Shown here: positions 23,125-30,721 of the stretch, one piece after another | How positions within the stretch are numbered: position 1 is the first letter of the stretch | How the letters are laid out: the number at the start of each line of letters is the position of its first letter | Assembly: GCA_964600165.1 (NCBI GenBank) | Contig: CAZRIP010000018.1 | Span: 1-39,181, forward strand | DNA from: CAZRIP01 sp964600165 | GTDB taxonomy: Bacteria > Elusimicrobiota > Elusimicrobia > UBA1565 > UBA9628 | Length of the DNA: 39,181 nt | Direction of reading: 5' to 3' | Position numbers and translations under genes: made by a program | The notes under the pieces: model-generated | Told to the model about the DNA's origin: nothing | Seen by the model: only the letters and a program-made list of their open reading frames with translations | Databases searched by the model: none

Positions 23125-24748
23125 GGTGGTTCTCCTCGAGCGTCGCCGCGAGCTTCTTGCGATCGATCTTGCCGTTCGCGTTGAGCGGAATCTCGGGCAC
23201 GAACGAGATGCCTCGCGGGACCATATAATAGGGCAAAAGCTTCTTGCAGGCGGCGATGATCTCTTCCTGCGCGAGCTTGCAGGTGTCCGGCACGAAGCCG
23301 TGCACGCCTTCGGCGCGCCCGGCGCGAAAGGGCCAGGCGACGGCGACCGTGGGCTCGACGCCGCAAATACCGCGCAAAACGTTGTCGATCTCCTCCAGTT
23401 CGGCGCGGTAGCCCGCGATCTTGACTTGGTTGTCGACGCGGCCGAGATAGTAGAAGCAGCCGAGCGTGTCGCGCTTGACGAGGTCGCCGGTACGATACCA
23501 AATCGTCTCGGGTCGACTCGCGAGCGTGATGAAGCGCTCGCGAGTGCGCTCGGCATCGTTCCAGTAGCCGTTGGTGAGCTGACTGCCGGTGAGAAGGAGC
23601 TCTCCCGCCTGGCCGTCCGGCAGCGGGCGCAGGTCCTCGTCGACGACGAGGCCTTCCTGGCCGGGATGCATCGCGCCCATCGGGATCATGCCGTTGACCG
23701 ACTCCCCGGGCGAGCGGGCCGGGTCCCACGTATAGGCGGTGACCGTGACGGTGGCCTCGGTGGGGCCGTAAAGATTCTCGACCTTGGAGTGCGGGGCCGC
23801 CTTCTGCCAGGCGTCGGCGGTCGAGGCCAGGATCGGTTCGCCGGCGAAGAGGCTATAGCGGAGGGAGGGCAGCGAGCCCGGCTTGAGCACGCCCATCTTA
23901 CCCATGATCATCGCGACCGACGGCACCGAGAACCACATCGTGATCCGTTTTTCCTTGATCAGCTTGGCGGGAGCCATGAGGCTCTTCTCGGGGATCACGC
24001 AGAGCGTCGCGCCGGCTTCCCAGCAGACGGCGATATCGTGCACGCTCACGTCGAAGGTCATATCGAACATTTGCGAAAAGACGTCCTCGTGGGTAGGTCG
24101 ATAGCGGCGCGTCATGCTGTCGACGTAGGCGGCGATGTTGCTCGCTCGGATCGGCACGCCTTTCGGCACGCCGGTGCTGCCGGAGGTGAAAAGCAGGTAG
24201 GCCAGCGGGTCGCCGCTCGCCGGCGCCGCCTCGAGTGCGGCGGTAGGAAGAGACGAGAGCCCGAGGAACACGTGGCGCGCGTGCTTGGCGCGAGCGGCGT
24301 CGAGCTCGACGTCGGGGCCGAGCACGGCTAGCGGGGCCTCGCTCGCGGCCAAAAGCTCGTCGAGGCCGGATAGACAGCGCTCGTCGACGATCAGGACCCG
24401 GGCGCCGGAGAGCTTGAGCATGCGCAGGTTGCGCTCGAGCGGAAAGCGGGGATTGAGCGGCAGGTAACCGCGGCCGCGAGCCCAGGCCGCGAGCGCGCCG
24501 GCGTAGGCGGTCGCGCTGCGATAGGCGAAGAGCGCGACGGGCAGGGTCGCCTCGGCGCATGACTTCTCGAGCGCATTCGCGAGGGCGCCCGCGCGAATGC
24601 CGAGCTCGCCGTAGGTCAGCCGGCGTCCGTCGACGTCGAGCGCGACGTGATCGGGGCGTAGCGCCAGGGCGCGCAAGAAGCCAGCCGCGAGATTGGGCGA
24701 TGCCGGGCGGTCAAGGACGCGGGATTCGGAGCGGCGGACGGGAGTCAT
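23114..24748 (-). CDS. AMP-forming acyl/amino-acid:carrier-protein ligase (DltA/NRPS-A-like)
   Basis: A 544-residue adenylate-forming enzyme. The phosphate loop LLFTSGSTGVPKGV is at about residues 184-197, ENLYGPTEATVT at about 323, WYRTGDLV and the hinge RVDNQVKIAGYRAELEEI follow, and the C-terminal NGKIDRKKL carries the catalytic Lys (about 530). QMFDMTFDVSVHDI resembles the DltA and NRPS adenylation substrate pocket region. It would activate an amino or carboxylic acid with ATP and load it on the adjacent carrier protein. The carrier, an acyltransferase, a VOC protein and a methyltransferase follow as one unit. Its ATG (24748) lies 23 nt from the preceding gene and 12 nt after a TAGAAT box, so it may head its own transcript. 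The substrate cannot be read with confidence. Confidence 0.88.
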   Translation of the reverse strand: MTPVRRSESRVLDRPASPNLAAGFLRALALRPDHVALDVDGRRLTYGELGIRAGALANALEKSCAEATLPVALFAYRSATAYAGALAAWARGRGYLPLNPRFPLERNLRMLKLSGARVLIVDERCLSGLDELLAASEAPLAVLGPDVELDAARAKHARHVFLGLSSLPTAALEAAPASGDPLAYLLFTSGSTGVPKGVPIRASNIAAYVDSMTRRYRPTHEDVFSQMFDMTFDVSVHDIAVCWEAGATLCVIPEKSLMAPAKLIKEKRITMWFSVPSVAMIMGKMGVLKPGSLPSLRYSLFAGEPILASTADAWQKAAPHSKVENLYGPTEATVTVTAYTWDPARSPGESVNGMIPMGAMHPGQEGLVVDEDLRPLPDGQAGELLLTGSQLTNGYWNDAERTRERFITLASRPETIWYRTGDLVKRDTLGCFYYLGRVDNQVKIAGYRAELEEIDNVLRGICGVEPTVAVAWPFRAGRAEGVHGFVPDTCKLAQEEIIAACKKLLPYYMVPRGISFVPEIPLNANGKIDRKKLAATLEENHRES

Positions 24749-24760
24749 CGCGAAAAAACG

Positions 24761-24766
24761 ATTCTA
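24761..24766 (-). promoter_or_regulatory. Extended -10 box (TGATAGAAT) before the ligase gene
   Basis: TAGAAT on the minus strand, preceded by TGA, ends 12 nt before the ATG at 24748 in a 23-nt gap. No clear -35 or ribosome-binding site is visible. The core GATAGAATCG also occurs before the gene at 2004. Confidence 0.45.
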
Positions 24767-24771
24767 TCAAA

Positions 24772-26334
24772 TTAGCGTCGGGCCGGGGCTTCGAGCTCCT
24801 GGACGAACGAGCCTACGAGGGTGCCGTCGCCGAGCTTGCCCCATCGCTCGATGAGCGGCGCCGTAAGGCTTTCGTACTGCGCGTCGGACAAGGCGAGCAG
24901 GCGCCGCGCCGCGATCTTGAGGGTCCGGGCGTCGCGAACGACGGCTTCCGGCGCGGTCTCTTCGAAGGGGTGCTTCCAGAGGGGATGCTCGAAGACGACG
25001 ACTTTGCGGCCGAGGGCAAGCGCCTCCCAGGCCATCGTCGAGACGCTCATCACGACGGCGAGATCGCACGCTTTCAAAGCTTGCGGCGCGCTGCGTGGAC
25101 GGCAACCGCGCCACGCGTCCGCGTACGAGACCTCGAAGGGCACGCGACTCTTGCAAGCGGTCGTGATCGCGTCGAGATTGTCGTAGAGTCGGTGGCCCTT
25201 GTCCTTGAAGAGCAGCGAGCCGCCGACGTCCTCGGCGAGCGCGACGACGGCCGCTAGAAACTCCTTGAAGAAGGGCTCTTGAAGCAGGAAACGGTCGTCG
25301 TGGCTCGTAGGGAATACGCCGATGACCGGGCGGCGTCCGTCGAATGGCACGGGCTCGGCGTCGAGATCGGCCGCGAACGGCCCCAGGACGGCGTAGCGCG
25401 TCGTCTTCGGCCAGGCATCCCAGTATATTTCATCAAGAAATCCCCGGCCGAGCAGCCCGTACTCGTGATAATCGATGACATCGTAGACGGGCGTGCGGTA
25501 GTACGAGCCGGACGAGAAGCCGACGTGCTTACCACGGCGCGCCTCGCAGAGCGCCGTGGCCAGCGGATGCGAGGCCTCGTAATCGGAGCGCACGCGCAGG
25601 AAGCGCTCGCAGGGAATGGTATCGAGCAGCGACTCGAGGCGCAAACGATCGCGGAAAAGCTTGAGCGCCTCAAGCTTGAAGGCGAGCGGCGTTCTTTCGT
25701 CATTCATGCACAGCCACGCGAGCCGTCCGAGCCGAACCAGCTCCGCGGTCTTACGACGCGCGGGCACGCGCCAGCGGTGCGCCACCGGACTCTTTCCGGC
25801 GGCTTGCAGCAAACCGAATTTTGCGCCGCGCGGGTCATTGCAGTTGTAGACGACGTCATCGCGCGTCTTGAAGTAACGGTGGAACGCGAGGAACTCCTGG
25901 TCTTCGGCGGTGTCGTACGATTGGTCGAAAAGCCAGGCCGCGCGCTCACGTCGCTTGGGAGCGCGCCGTGGATCGACGACGCGGGCCAAGAGGTAGAGGA
26001 TTGCCGCCGCGGTCTTGAGCGCCGTCGCCGTTTCGTTCGGAGCCGGACGTGCCAGCGGCTCCAGGGGGCTCAGCCAGCGCTCGCAGCGCGCGCGGAAGGG
26101 CTTCCCGCCGGCGAGCGCGGACTCGAAGGCGTCTTTTCCAAACAAGGCCTCGGCGGCTTTACGGCACGCGGTCAGGCCGCGCTCGGGATCGACGCCGAGA
26201 CTCTCGACGTAGGGCGCGAGGCGGCGGAGGAAGTCCGCGTCGGAGAACAGCCGCCTGGTCCAATCTTCCGTCCGCCTGAGGTGCGCGAGCCACGCTTCCG
26301 GACGGCCGCGAAAGGTCTTCTCCTCAACGCTCAA
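24772..26334 (-). CDS. GT-B-like surface carbohydrate transferase, uncharacterised
   Basis: A 520-residue soluble protein starting at a TTG (26334) that overlaps the CMP-transferase gene by 11 nt. No other plausible start lies nearby. The N-terminal 250 residues are helical and Arg/Leu-rich without a recognised motif. The C-terminal half shows VIGVFPTSHDDRF, LLFKDKGHRLYD and SVSTMAWEALALGRKVV, which parallel the GT-B pattern in the proteins at 15418-17010 and 35195-36976. It probably transfers a sugar, most simply the CMP-activated acid made by the adjacent genes. The family is not recognised with certainty. Confidence 0.6.
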   Translation of the reverse strand: MSVEEKTFRGRPEAWLAHLRRTEDWTRRLFSDADFLRRLAPYVESLGVDPERGLTACRKAAEALFGKDAFESALAGGKPFRARCERWLSPLEPLARPAPNETATALKTAAAILYLLARVVDPRRAPKRRERAAWLFDQSYDTAEDQEFLAFHRYFKTRDDVVYNCNDPRGAKFGLLQAAGKSPVAHRWRVPARRKTAELVRLGRLAWLCMNDERTPLAFKLEALKLFRDRLRLESLLDTIPCERFLRVRSDYEASHPLATALCEARRGKHVGFSSGSYYRTPVYDVIDYHEYGLLGRGFLDEIYWDAWPKTTRYAVLGPFAADLDAEPVPFDGRRPVIGVFPTSHDDRFLLQEPFFKEFLAAVVALAEDVGGSLLFKDKGHRLYDNLDAITTACKSRVPFEVSYADAWRGCRPRSAPQALKACDLAVVMSVSTMAWEALALGRKVVVFEHPLWKHPFEETAPEAVVRDARTLKIAARRLLALSDAQYESLTAPLIERWGKLGDGTLVGSFVQELEAPARR

Positions 26335-26944
26335 GCAGGACCTTCTCAGCGAGCCAGAAATCGAACGGCTCGTCGATCTCGATCGCTTCTTCGCGCGAGG
26401 TCTCGTAGCGCTCGATTTTCTTGCCGTAGCGGTCGCCCTTCAGCACGAGGTCCGGGCGCATCACATAGACGTTGCCGGTGTCGATGAGCCTAGGCTTGAT
26501 GTCCTGGCGCCGCGGCATCTCGACGCCGTACTCGTAGCTGAAATCTGGGAACACGGTGCCGAGCGAGTCCGCCTTCTTCCTCAAGAACCGCTCGACGCAG
26601 GCGTCGATCAGCCGGGGTCCTCTGATCGGAGACGTGCACTGAAGCAGCACGAGCACGTCGCACGGCAGCGCGCGCGCGGCGTGGCGCATCACGTCCAACG
26701 TGTCGGCGCCGTCGGTGGCGAGCGCCTTCGGACGGTCGAGCACCTCGGCGCCGTAGCGGCGCGCGACGGCGGCGATCTTCGGGTCCTCGGTCGAGACGAC
26801 GATCCGAGATAGGGATTTCGCCGCTCGCGCCTGCGCGATCGTCCAGGCGATCAACGGCTTGCCCGCGATCGGCTTGATGTTCTTGCCGGGGATGCCCTTC
26901 GAGCCACCGCGCGCGGGGATGAGCGCCAGCACTTCTTTCTTCAT
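26324..26944 (-). CDS. Acylneuraminate cytidylyltransferase (NeuA/PseF/LegF family; CMP-transferase 2)
   Basis: A 206-residue CTP:ulosonate transferase with the intact signature LIPARGGSKGIPGKN (about residues 8-22), VVSTEDPKIAAVA, DVLVLLQCTSPIR (the QPTSP-like loop) and EIDEPFDFWLAE near the end. It activates a nonulosonic acid to its CMP form for transfer. It sits directly after the PseG-like and NeuB-family genes (4-nt ATGA overlap with the former), giving the usual last three steps of pseudaminic, legionaminic or sialic acid synthesis. At 206 residues it is slightly shorter than common family members. Which acid it activates is not settled by sequence alone. Confidence 0.88.
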   Translation of the reverse strand: MKKEVLALIPARGGSKGIPGKNIKPIAGKPLIAWTIAQARAAKSLSRIVVSTEDPKIAAVARRYGAEVLDRPKALATDGADTLDVMRHAARALPCDVLVLLQCTSPIRGPRLIDACVERFLRKKADSLGTVFPDFSYEYGVEMPRRQDIKPRLIDTGNVYVMRPDLVLKGDRYGKKIERYETSREEAIEIDEPFDFWLAEKVLLER

Positions 26945-27927
26945 CGAGAAAACCTCACCAGGAGCTCGGCGATGCGCTCGGCTCCGCGTCCGTCGACCAG
27001 GCGGCGTCCGCTCGCGCCGCGCCGGCGGCGCGCGGCGGGGTCGTCGAGCTCGTCGAGCGCCTTTGAAAGCGCGCGCGCGGTCAGCCGCCGTCCCGGCCCC
27101 AGGCAGCGCGCGAAGCCCTCGCGTTGCCAGGTCAGGCCATGGAGCCGCTCGTGCGGGTCCTCGTGCGCGACGAGAGCCGGCACGCCGAGGCAGGCCGCCT
27201 CGCAGAGCGTGTTGCCTCCGGCGGTCAAGACCGCGTCGGAATCGGCGATCAGGCGCGCGAGGCTCGTGGCGCCGCGCACGAGCGTCAGGCCGGCCGCGCC
27301 GGAAACGGCGCGCGCGAGCGCGGCGTGGTCGGAAAAGCCGGGCCCGAGCACGAGCGTCGTCTTAAGTCCGGGGCGCAGGCGGCGCAGGAGCTTCGCCGCG
27401 CGCGCCGTGGCACCCGTGCGGTCGAGCCCGCCGAAGGTCACGAGCAGGCGGCGCAGCGGCCCGCGCGTCGCGCGCTTGCGGCGAGCCAGCTTTTTATAAA
27501 GGGGATCGAGCGCGAGCCAGGCCGGCCCAGCGAGCAGACGAGCCCTCGAGCCTAGATAGCGCGTTGAAAGCAGCATCGGGTTGATCACGACGTCGGCGCT
27601 CAGGGCCTTGCCCCCGACCTCGTCCATCATGACGACGGGCAGGCCCGCCGATTTCAGGGCCCGGGCTTGCGCCGCGCTCGGGTCCCAGAGATTGGCGAGC
27701 ACGACGCGGGCGCCGGCGCCCTTCGCCGCGCGCGCCCAGGCCGCGAGGGCTTTGGGGGAAAGAGAGGCCAGCCGGCGCGCCCGCGAACCGTTGATGAAGG
27801 ACGCGGGCGTGCGCGCGCCGACGGCGAGCGCCGCGCGTTTGCCGAGAAAGCGCGCGACGATGAGCGACTCGCGCAGGTGGCCGGTGCCGACGCGGCGATC
27901 GGCTTGCGCCACGATCGCCGCGGTCAC
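26941..27927 (-). CDS. PseG-like nucleotide-sugar hydrolase
   Basis: A 328-residue GT-B-fold protein like UDP-2,4-diacetamido-trideoxy-altrose hydrolase (PseG), which removes UDP before the synthase step. The N-terminus carries RVGTGHLRES, placing a conserved His at residue 17, and TFGGLDRTG opens the second domain. SLARLIADSDAVLTAGGNT with CEAACLGVPALVAHE is the PseG/MurG-like nucleotide-binding half. I chose GTG 27927, 2 nt after the NeuB-family stop, because the first beta strand follows at the normal distance; a TTG at 27945 would add six residues. It is followed by the CMP-transferase. PseG versus related hydrolases in other nonulosonate pathways cannot be separated with certainty. Confidence 0.75.
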   Translation of the reverse strand: MTAAIVAQADRRVGTGHLRESLIVARFLGKRAALAVGARTPASFINGSRARRLASLSPKALAAWARAAKGAGARVVLANLWDPSAAQARALKSAGLPVVMMDEVGGKALSADVVINPMLLSTRYLGSRARLLAGPAWLALDPLYKKLARRKRATRGPLRRLLVTFGGLDRTGATARAAKLLRRLRPGLKTTLVLGPGFSDHAALARAVSGAAGLTLVRGATSLARLIADSDAVLTAGGNTLCEAACLGVPALVAHEDPHERLHGLTWQREGFARCLGPGRRLTARALSKALDELDDPAARRRRGASGRRLVDGRGAERIAELLVRFSR

Positions 27928-27929
27928 GG

Positions 27930-28958
27930 TCAGAGCGCGTCCCAACCGAGCACCTCATCGGCCTTGACGGCGCGCCGCGTCTTGCGGCCGAGCGCCAAGC
28001 CCAGCTGCGCGGGCTGGATGCCCGTCGCCGGGCGTTTGATGATGACGTCGCCTTCTTGAAGGATCTTGCCCTCGGGTATGTCGCGCCGGGCGATGAGGCT
28101 CTTGCGCGTCCAGCGCCGCATGTCGCTCTCGGACTTGGTCGGCTTCTTGACTCCGTCGCCGAGCATCTTCTCGACGTTGCGGATCGCGTCGACGAGAGCC
28201 TTCATCTCTTTCGGATCGGCGGAGAACGGCGAGTCCGGCGCGCCGTTGTCCTTGCTCGGCGTGAAGTGCTTCTCGATCACGCGCGCGCCGAGCGCGACGC
28301 CGGCGACGGCCGCCTCGACGCCGACCGTGTGGTCTGAGAAGCCCGCGATCACCGGGAACGCGCGCGCGAATGATTGGATCACGCGCAGATTGACGATCGA
28401 GGGATCCTTGATCGGATAGTTCGACACGCACTGAAGAAGCATCAGGTCCTTATTGCCCGCGGCGGTCAGCGCGGCGACGGCGTCGGCGACCTCGGACATC
28501 GTCCCCATGCCGGACGAGAAGATCACGGGCTTGCCCTTTTTCCCGATGTACGTCATGTACGGCAGGTTCGTTAGGTCGTCGGAGCCGATCTTGTAGACCT
28601 GGCAGTCGAGGCGCTCGAGCATGTCGGCGTCCTGGGCGTGGCTCGGCGTCGAGAACGGCTCGATGCCGCGCTCGCGGCAGCGCTTGAACACGGCTTTGTG
28701 GATGTCCTCCGAGATCTCGTAGCGGCGGAACTCGGCGTGTTGGTTGCCGCCGCCGGCCTCCGGCGGGAAATCGACGTCCTTGGTCACGAGCGTGTCGGCG
28801 CGGAAAGTCTGGAGCTTCAAGGCGTCGACCCCGGCGTCGGCGGCCAAATCGACGGACTCCAAGGCTTCTTCTTTCGTGCTGAAGTTGTAACCGAGCTCGG
28901 CGATGATGAAGACGGGGTGCCCCTCGCCGACCTTGCGCTTGCCGATCGTGATTTCCAT
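27930..28958 (-). CDS. Nonulosonic acid synthase (NeuB/PseI/LegI family)
   Basis: A 342-residue enzyme that condenses a six-carbon amino sugar with phosphoenolpyruvate. It has a TIM barrel (residues 1 to about 285) with FIIAELGYNF, VDALKLQTF, EPFSTPSH, KIGSDDL, SSGMGTMSE, LLQCVSNYP, GFSDHTVG and ARVIEKHFT. A SAF/antifreeze-like domain (RKSLIARRDIPEGKIL, AL) closes the active site. The segment APDSPFSADPKEM is nearer to the DxxFS pattern of pseudaminic acid synthases than to the PDH pattern of sialic acid synthases, and a PseG-like gene follows, so a pseudaminic-type acid is favoured. It starts at ATG 28958, one base after the aminotransferase stop. Confidence 0.9.
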   Translation of the reverse strand: MEITIGKRKVGEGHPVFIIAELGYNFSTKEEALESVDLAADAGVDALKLQTFRADTLVTKDVDFPPEAGGGNQHAEFRRYEISEDIHKAVFKRCRERGIEPFSTPSHAQDADMLERLDCQVYKIGSDDLTNLPYMTYIGKKGKPVIFSSGMGTMSEVADAVAALTAAGNKDLMLLQCVSNYPIKDPSIVNLRVIQSFARAFPVIAGFSDHTVGVEAAVAGVALGARVIEKHFTPSKDNGAPDSPFSADPKEMKALVDAIRNVEKMLGDGVKKPTKSESDMRRWTRKSLIARRDIPEGKILQEGDVIIKRPATGIQPAQLGLALGRKTRRAVKADEVLGWDAL

Positions 28959-28959
28959 T

Positions 28960-30000
28960 TTAGACGCTCCGTTCGAGGATAGGACGCACCAGGCGCGGCA
29001 CGGCGCGCGCCTGCGCGTCGGTCATCGCGGGATAAAGCGGCAGCATGGCCCAGCGCCTCCAGGCTTTCTCGGCGCCGGGGCGCCGCAGGCCGAGGTAGCG
29101 GTGCAGCGGCTTATACACGGGCCGGTCGCAGGAGACGCCGGCCCGGCGGCAGGTCGCGATGAAGCGCGCCGCGTCCTTGACGTTCAGGAGGAAGTGGTGA
29201 TAGGACGGCTTGGCCCCGCGGACGTCGATGGGTTCGACGAGAGACGCGCCGAGCTCCTGACGGTAAAGAGAGGCTAGCGCTCGCCTCTTTTGGACAAACG
29301 ATCTCAGGCGCCGCCATTGCGAGAGCGCGAGGCCGGCCGTCAAATCGCTCATCGACGCGGAGAACCTCAACTTTGAATCCTCGCGCATGTCGTAGCGCGT
29401 GAGGTCTTTGAGGATCGCGGCTGTTTTCGCGTCTTTCGCGCAAGCCAAGCCCCCCGCGCCGGCGCAGACCGGTTTGGTCGCGTGGAAGGAGAAGACGGCC
29501 GCGTCGCCGAAGGAGCCCACGGGCTTGTCGTCGATCTCGGCGCCGGCGGCCAGCGCGCAGTCCTCGATGATCGGCACTCCGAGAAAGCGGAAATCCGAGA
29601 CGCGCGAGGGGTGGCCCGAGGCGTGGACGAGGACGACGGCGCGCGTTTTTGGGGTCCGGGCCTTGCGGGCGTCGTCGGGAGAAGGATTGAGTGTGCCCGG
29701 GTCGCAGTCCATCAGGTCGGGCTCGGCGCCGGCATGGCGGACGGCCTGCAGCACGGCCGCGCAGGTGTAGGAGGGGATGAGCACGCGGTCGCCCGCCTTG
29801 ACGCCGAGCGCGCGCAGCGACAGGTTGAGCGCCGTCATCCCCGAGGCGCAGGCGGTCGCGGGCCTCTTGCCGAGGCTCTTCGCGACATTTTCCTCGAGTT
29901 TCTTTGAGAAACGGCCTGGGGCGATCCAGCCCGTTCTCAAGATCTCGCGGACGTGGGCGAAGTCGGCGGGCCGCAGATCGGGCCGGAAGAGTGGGATCAT
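28960..30000 (-). CDS. DegT/DnrJ/EryC1-family sugar aminotransferase 1
   Basis: A 346-residue PLP-dependent enzyme. The Schiff-base Lys is about residue 176 in FSFHATKP, the PLP-binding Asp is in IIEDCALAAG, and TGWIAPGRFSKKLE opens the N-terminal region. It transaminates a keto sugar nucleotide using glutamate or a similar donor. Lying directly before the NeuB-family gene, it is the best positional candidate for the PseC/LegC step, which converts the 4-keto-6-deoxy sugar to a 4-amino sugar. It is slightly short for the family (usually 370-400). Two further paralogues in the window have longer sequences, so their division of labour is open. Confidence 0.85.
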   Translation of the reverse strand: MIPLFRPDLRPADFAHVREILRTGWIAPGRFSKKLEENVAKSLGKRPATACASGMTALNLSLRALGVKAGDRVLIPSYTCAAVLQAVRHAGAEPDLMDCDPGTLNPSPDDARKARTPKTRAVVLVHASGHPSRVSDFRFLGVPIIEDCALAAGAEIDDKPVGSFGDAAVFSFHATKPVCAGAGGLACAKDAKTAAILKDLTRYDMREDSKLRFSASMSDLTAGLALSQWRRLRSFVQKRRALASLYRQELGASLVEPIDVRGAKPSYHHFLLNVKDAARFIATCRRAGVSCDRPVYKPLHRYLGLRRPGAEKAWRRWAMLPLYPAMTDAQARAVPRLVRPILERSV

Positions 30001-30003
30001 CGG

Positions 30004-30717
30004 TTATAGGAAAGCTTTTTCGAGCCTCGGCGCGCTCGGGTCGAGCAGCAGCGCGCGGGCCTCGGAGCCTTTCAGAAAGAGGAGATCCCAAGACGACATG
30101 CAGGGCATGAACGGCTCGAAGCGTTGCGCGTAGACCGGGTGATGGAATTCCTGGTACTCGACTTTGACGCCGGCCCGCTTGAAGATCGACTCGTCGAGGT
30201 ACTCGCGGCCGGAAATCCCCGAGAAGTAAGTCTCGGCCGCCAGCTTTTGGCAGAGGCCGAGGAGCTTTTCGGACGAAGCGCCCGGGCAAGCGAGAGCCGA
30301 AGAGCGGATGACCTCGGCTTTGACGCCGAAGGCGCGAAACGTCTCATCGATGATCGCGAGGTTGAAGTCGACGAGCTTCGGCCAGTCTTTCGAATAAAGG
30401 TCCCGCAGAAAGGAGAGACGCTGCTCGGCGAAGGGCGCGCTCGCGTAGCTCTGCGTCCACGTCGCGAGATGCTTCTGGCGCCAGCGCTGGTCTTGCGCCG
30501 TCTCGACCTCGTCGATGCGCTGGCCCAGGCGCGCCGTCGTCGGCACCGTCACCCAGGCCGAGCCTTGCGTCGTGCGGACCTTATTGCGGTTGTGAAAGTA
30601 GTTCTTCTCAAACTGGACGTCGTCGAGCAGCACGAAGACGTCGCAGCGCAGGGCCTTGTCGACAAAACCCAGCCAAGGAAAGCACTCCGGCTGGTGGACG
30701 GCGACGACCCGGCCCAT
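30004..30717 (-). CDS. WbqC-like family protein
   Basis: A 237-residue protein that starts VVAVHQPECFPWLGFVDKA, matching the QPxxxPWLG opening of the WbqC-like family, with LLDDVQFEKNYFHNRNKV and WVTVPTTARLGQ. These proteins occur in O-antigen and glycan loci and are thought to modify or transfer an acyl group or sugar, but their exact reaction is not clearly established. It sits 3 nt upstream of the aminotransferase gene and 4 nt after the radical SAM gene, so it is part of the nonulosonic-acid transcript. It could supply the N-acyl or amino modification otherwise missing, since no PseH-like acetyltransferase was identified; that is speculation. Confidence 0.8.
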   Translation of the reverse strand: MGRVVAVHQPECFPWLGFVDKALRCDVFVLLDDVQFEKNYFHNRNKVRTTQGSAWVTVPTTARLGQRIDEVETAQDQRWRQKHLATWTQSYASAPFAEQRLSFLRDLYSKDWPKLVDFNLAIIDETFRAFGVKAEVIRSSALACPGASSEKLLGLCQKLAAETYFSGISGREYLDESIFKRAGVKVEYQEFHHPVYAQRFEPFMPCMSSWDLLFLKGSEARALLLDPSAPRLEKAFL

Positions 30718-30721
30718 GAGC

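Noticed and set aside
28960..30289. Long Arg/Pro-rich minus-strand frames overlapping aminotransferase 1 and the WbqC-like gene
   Set aside because: Alternative-frame shadow of two well-supported genes.
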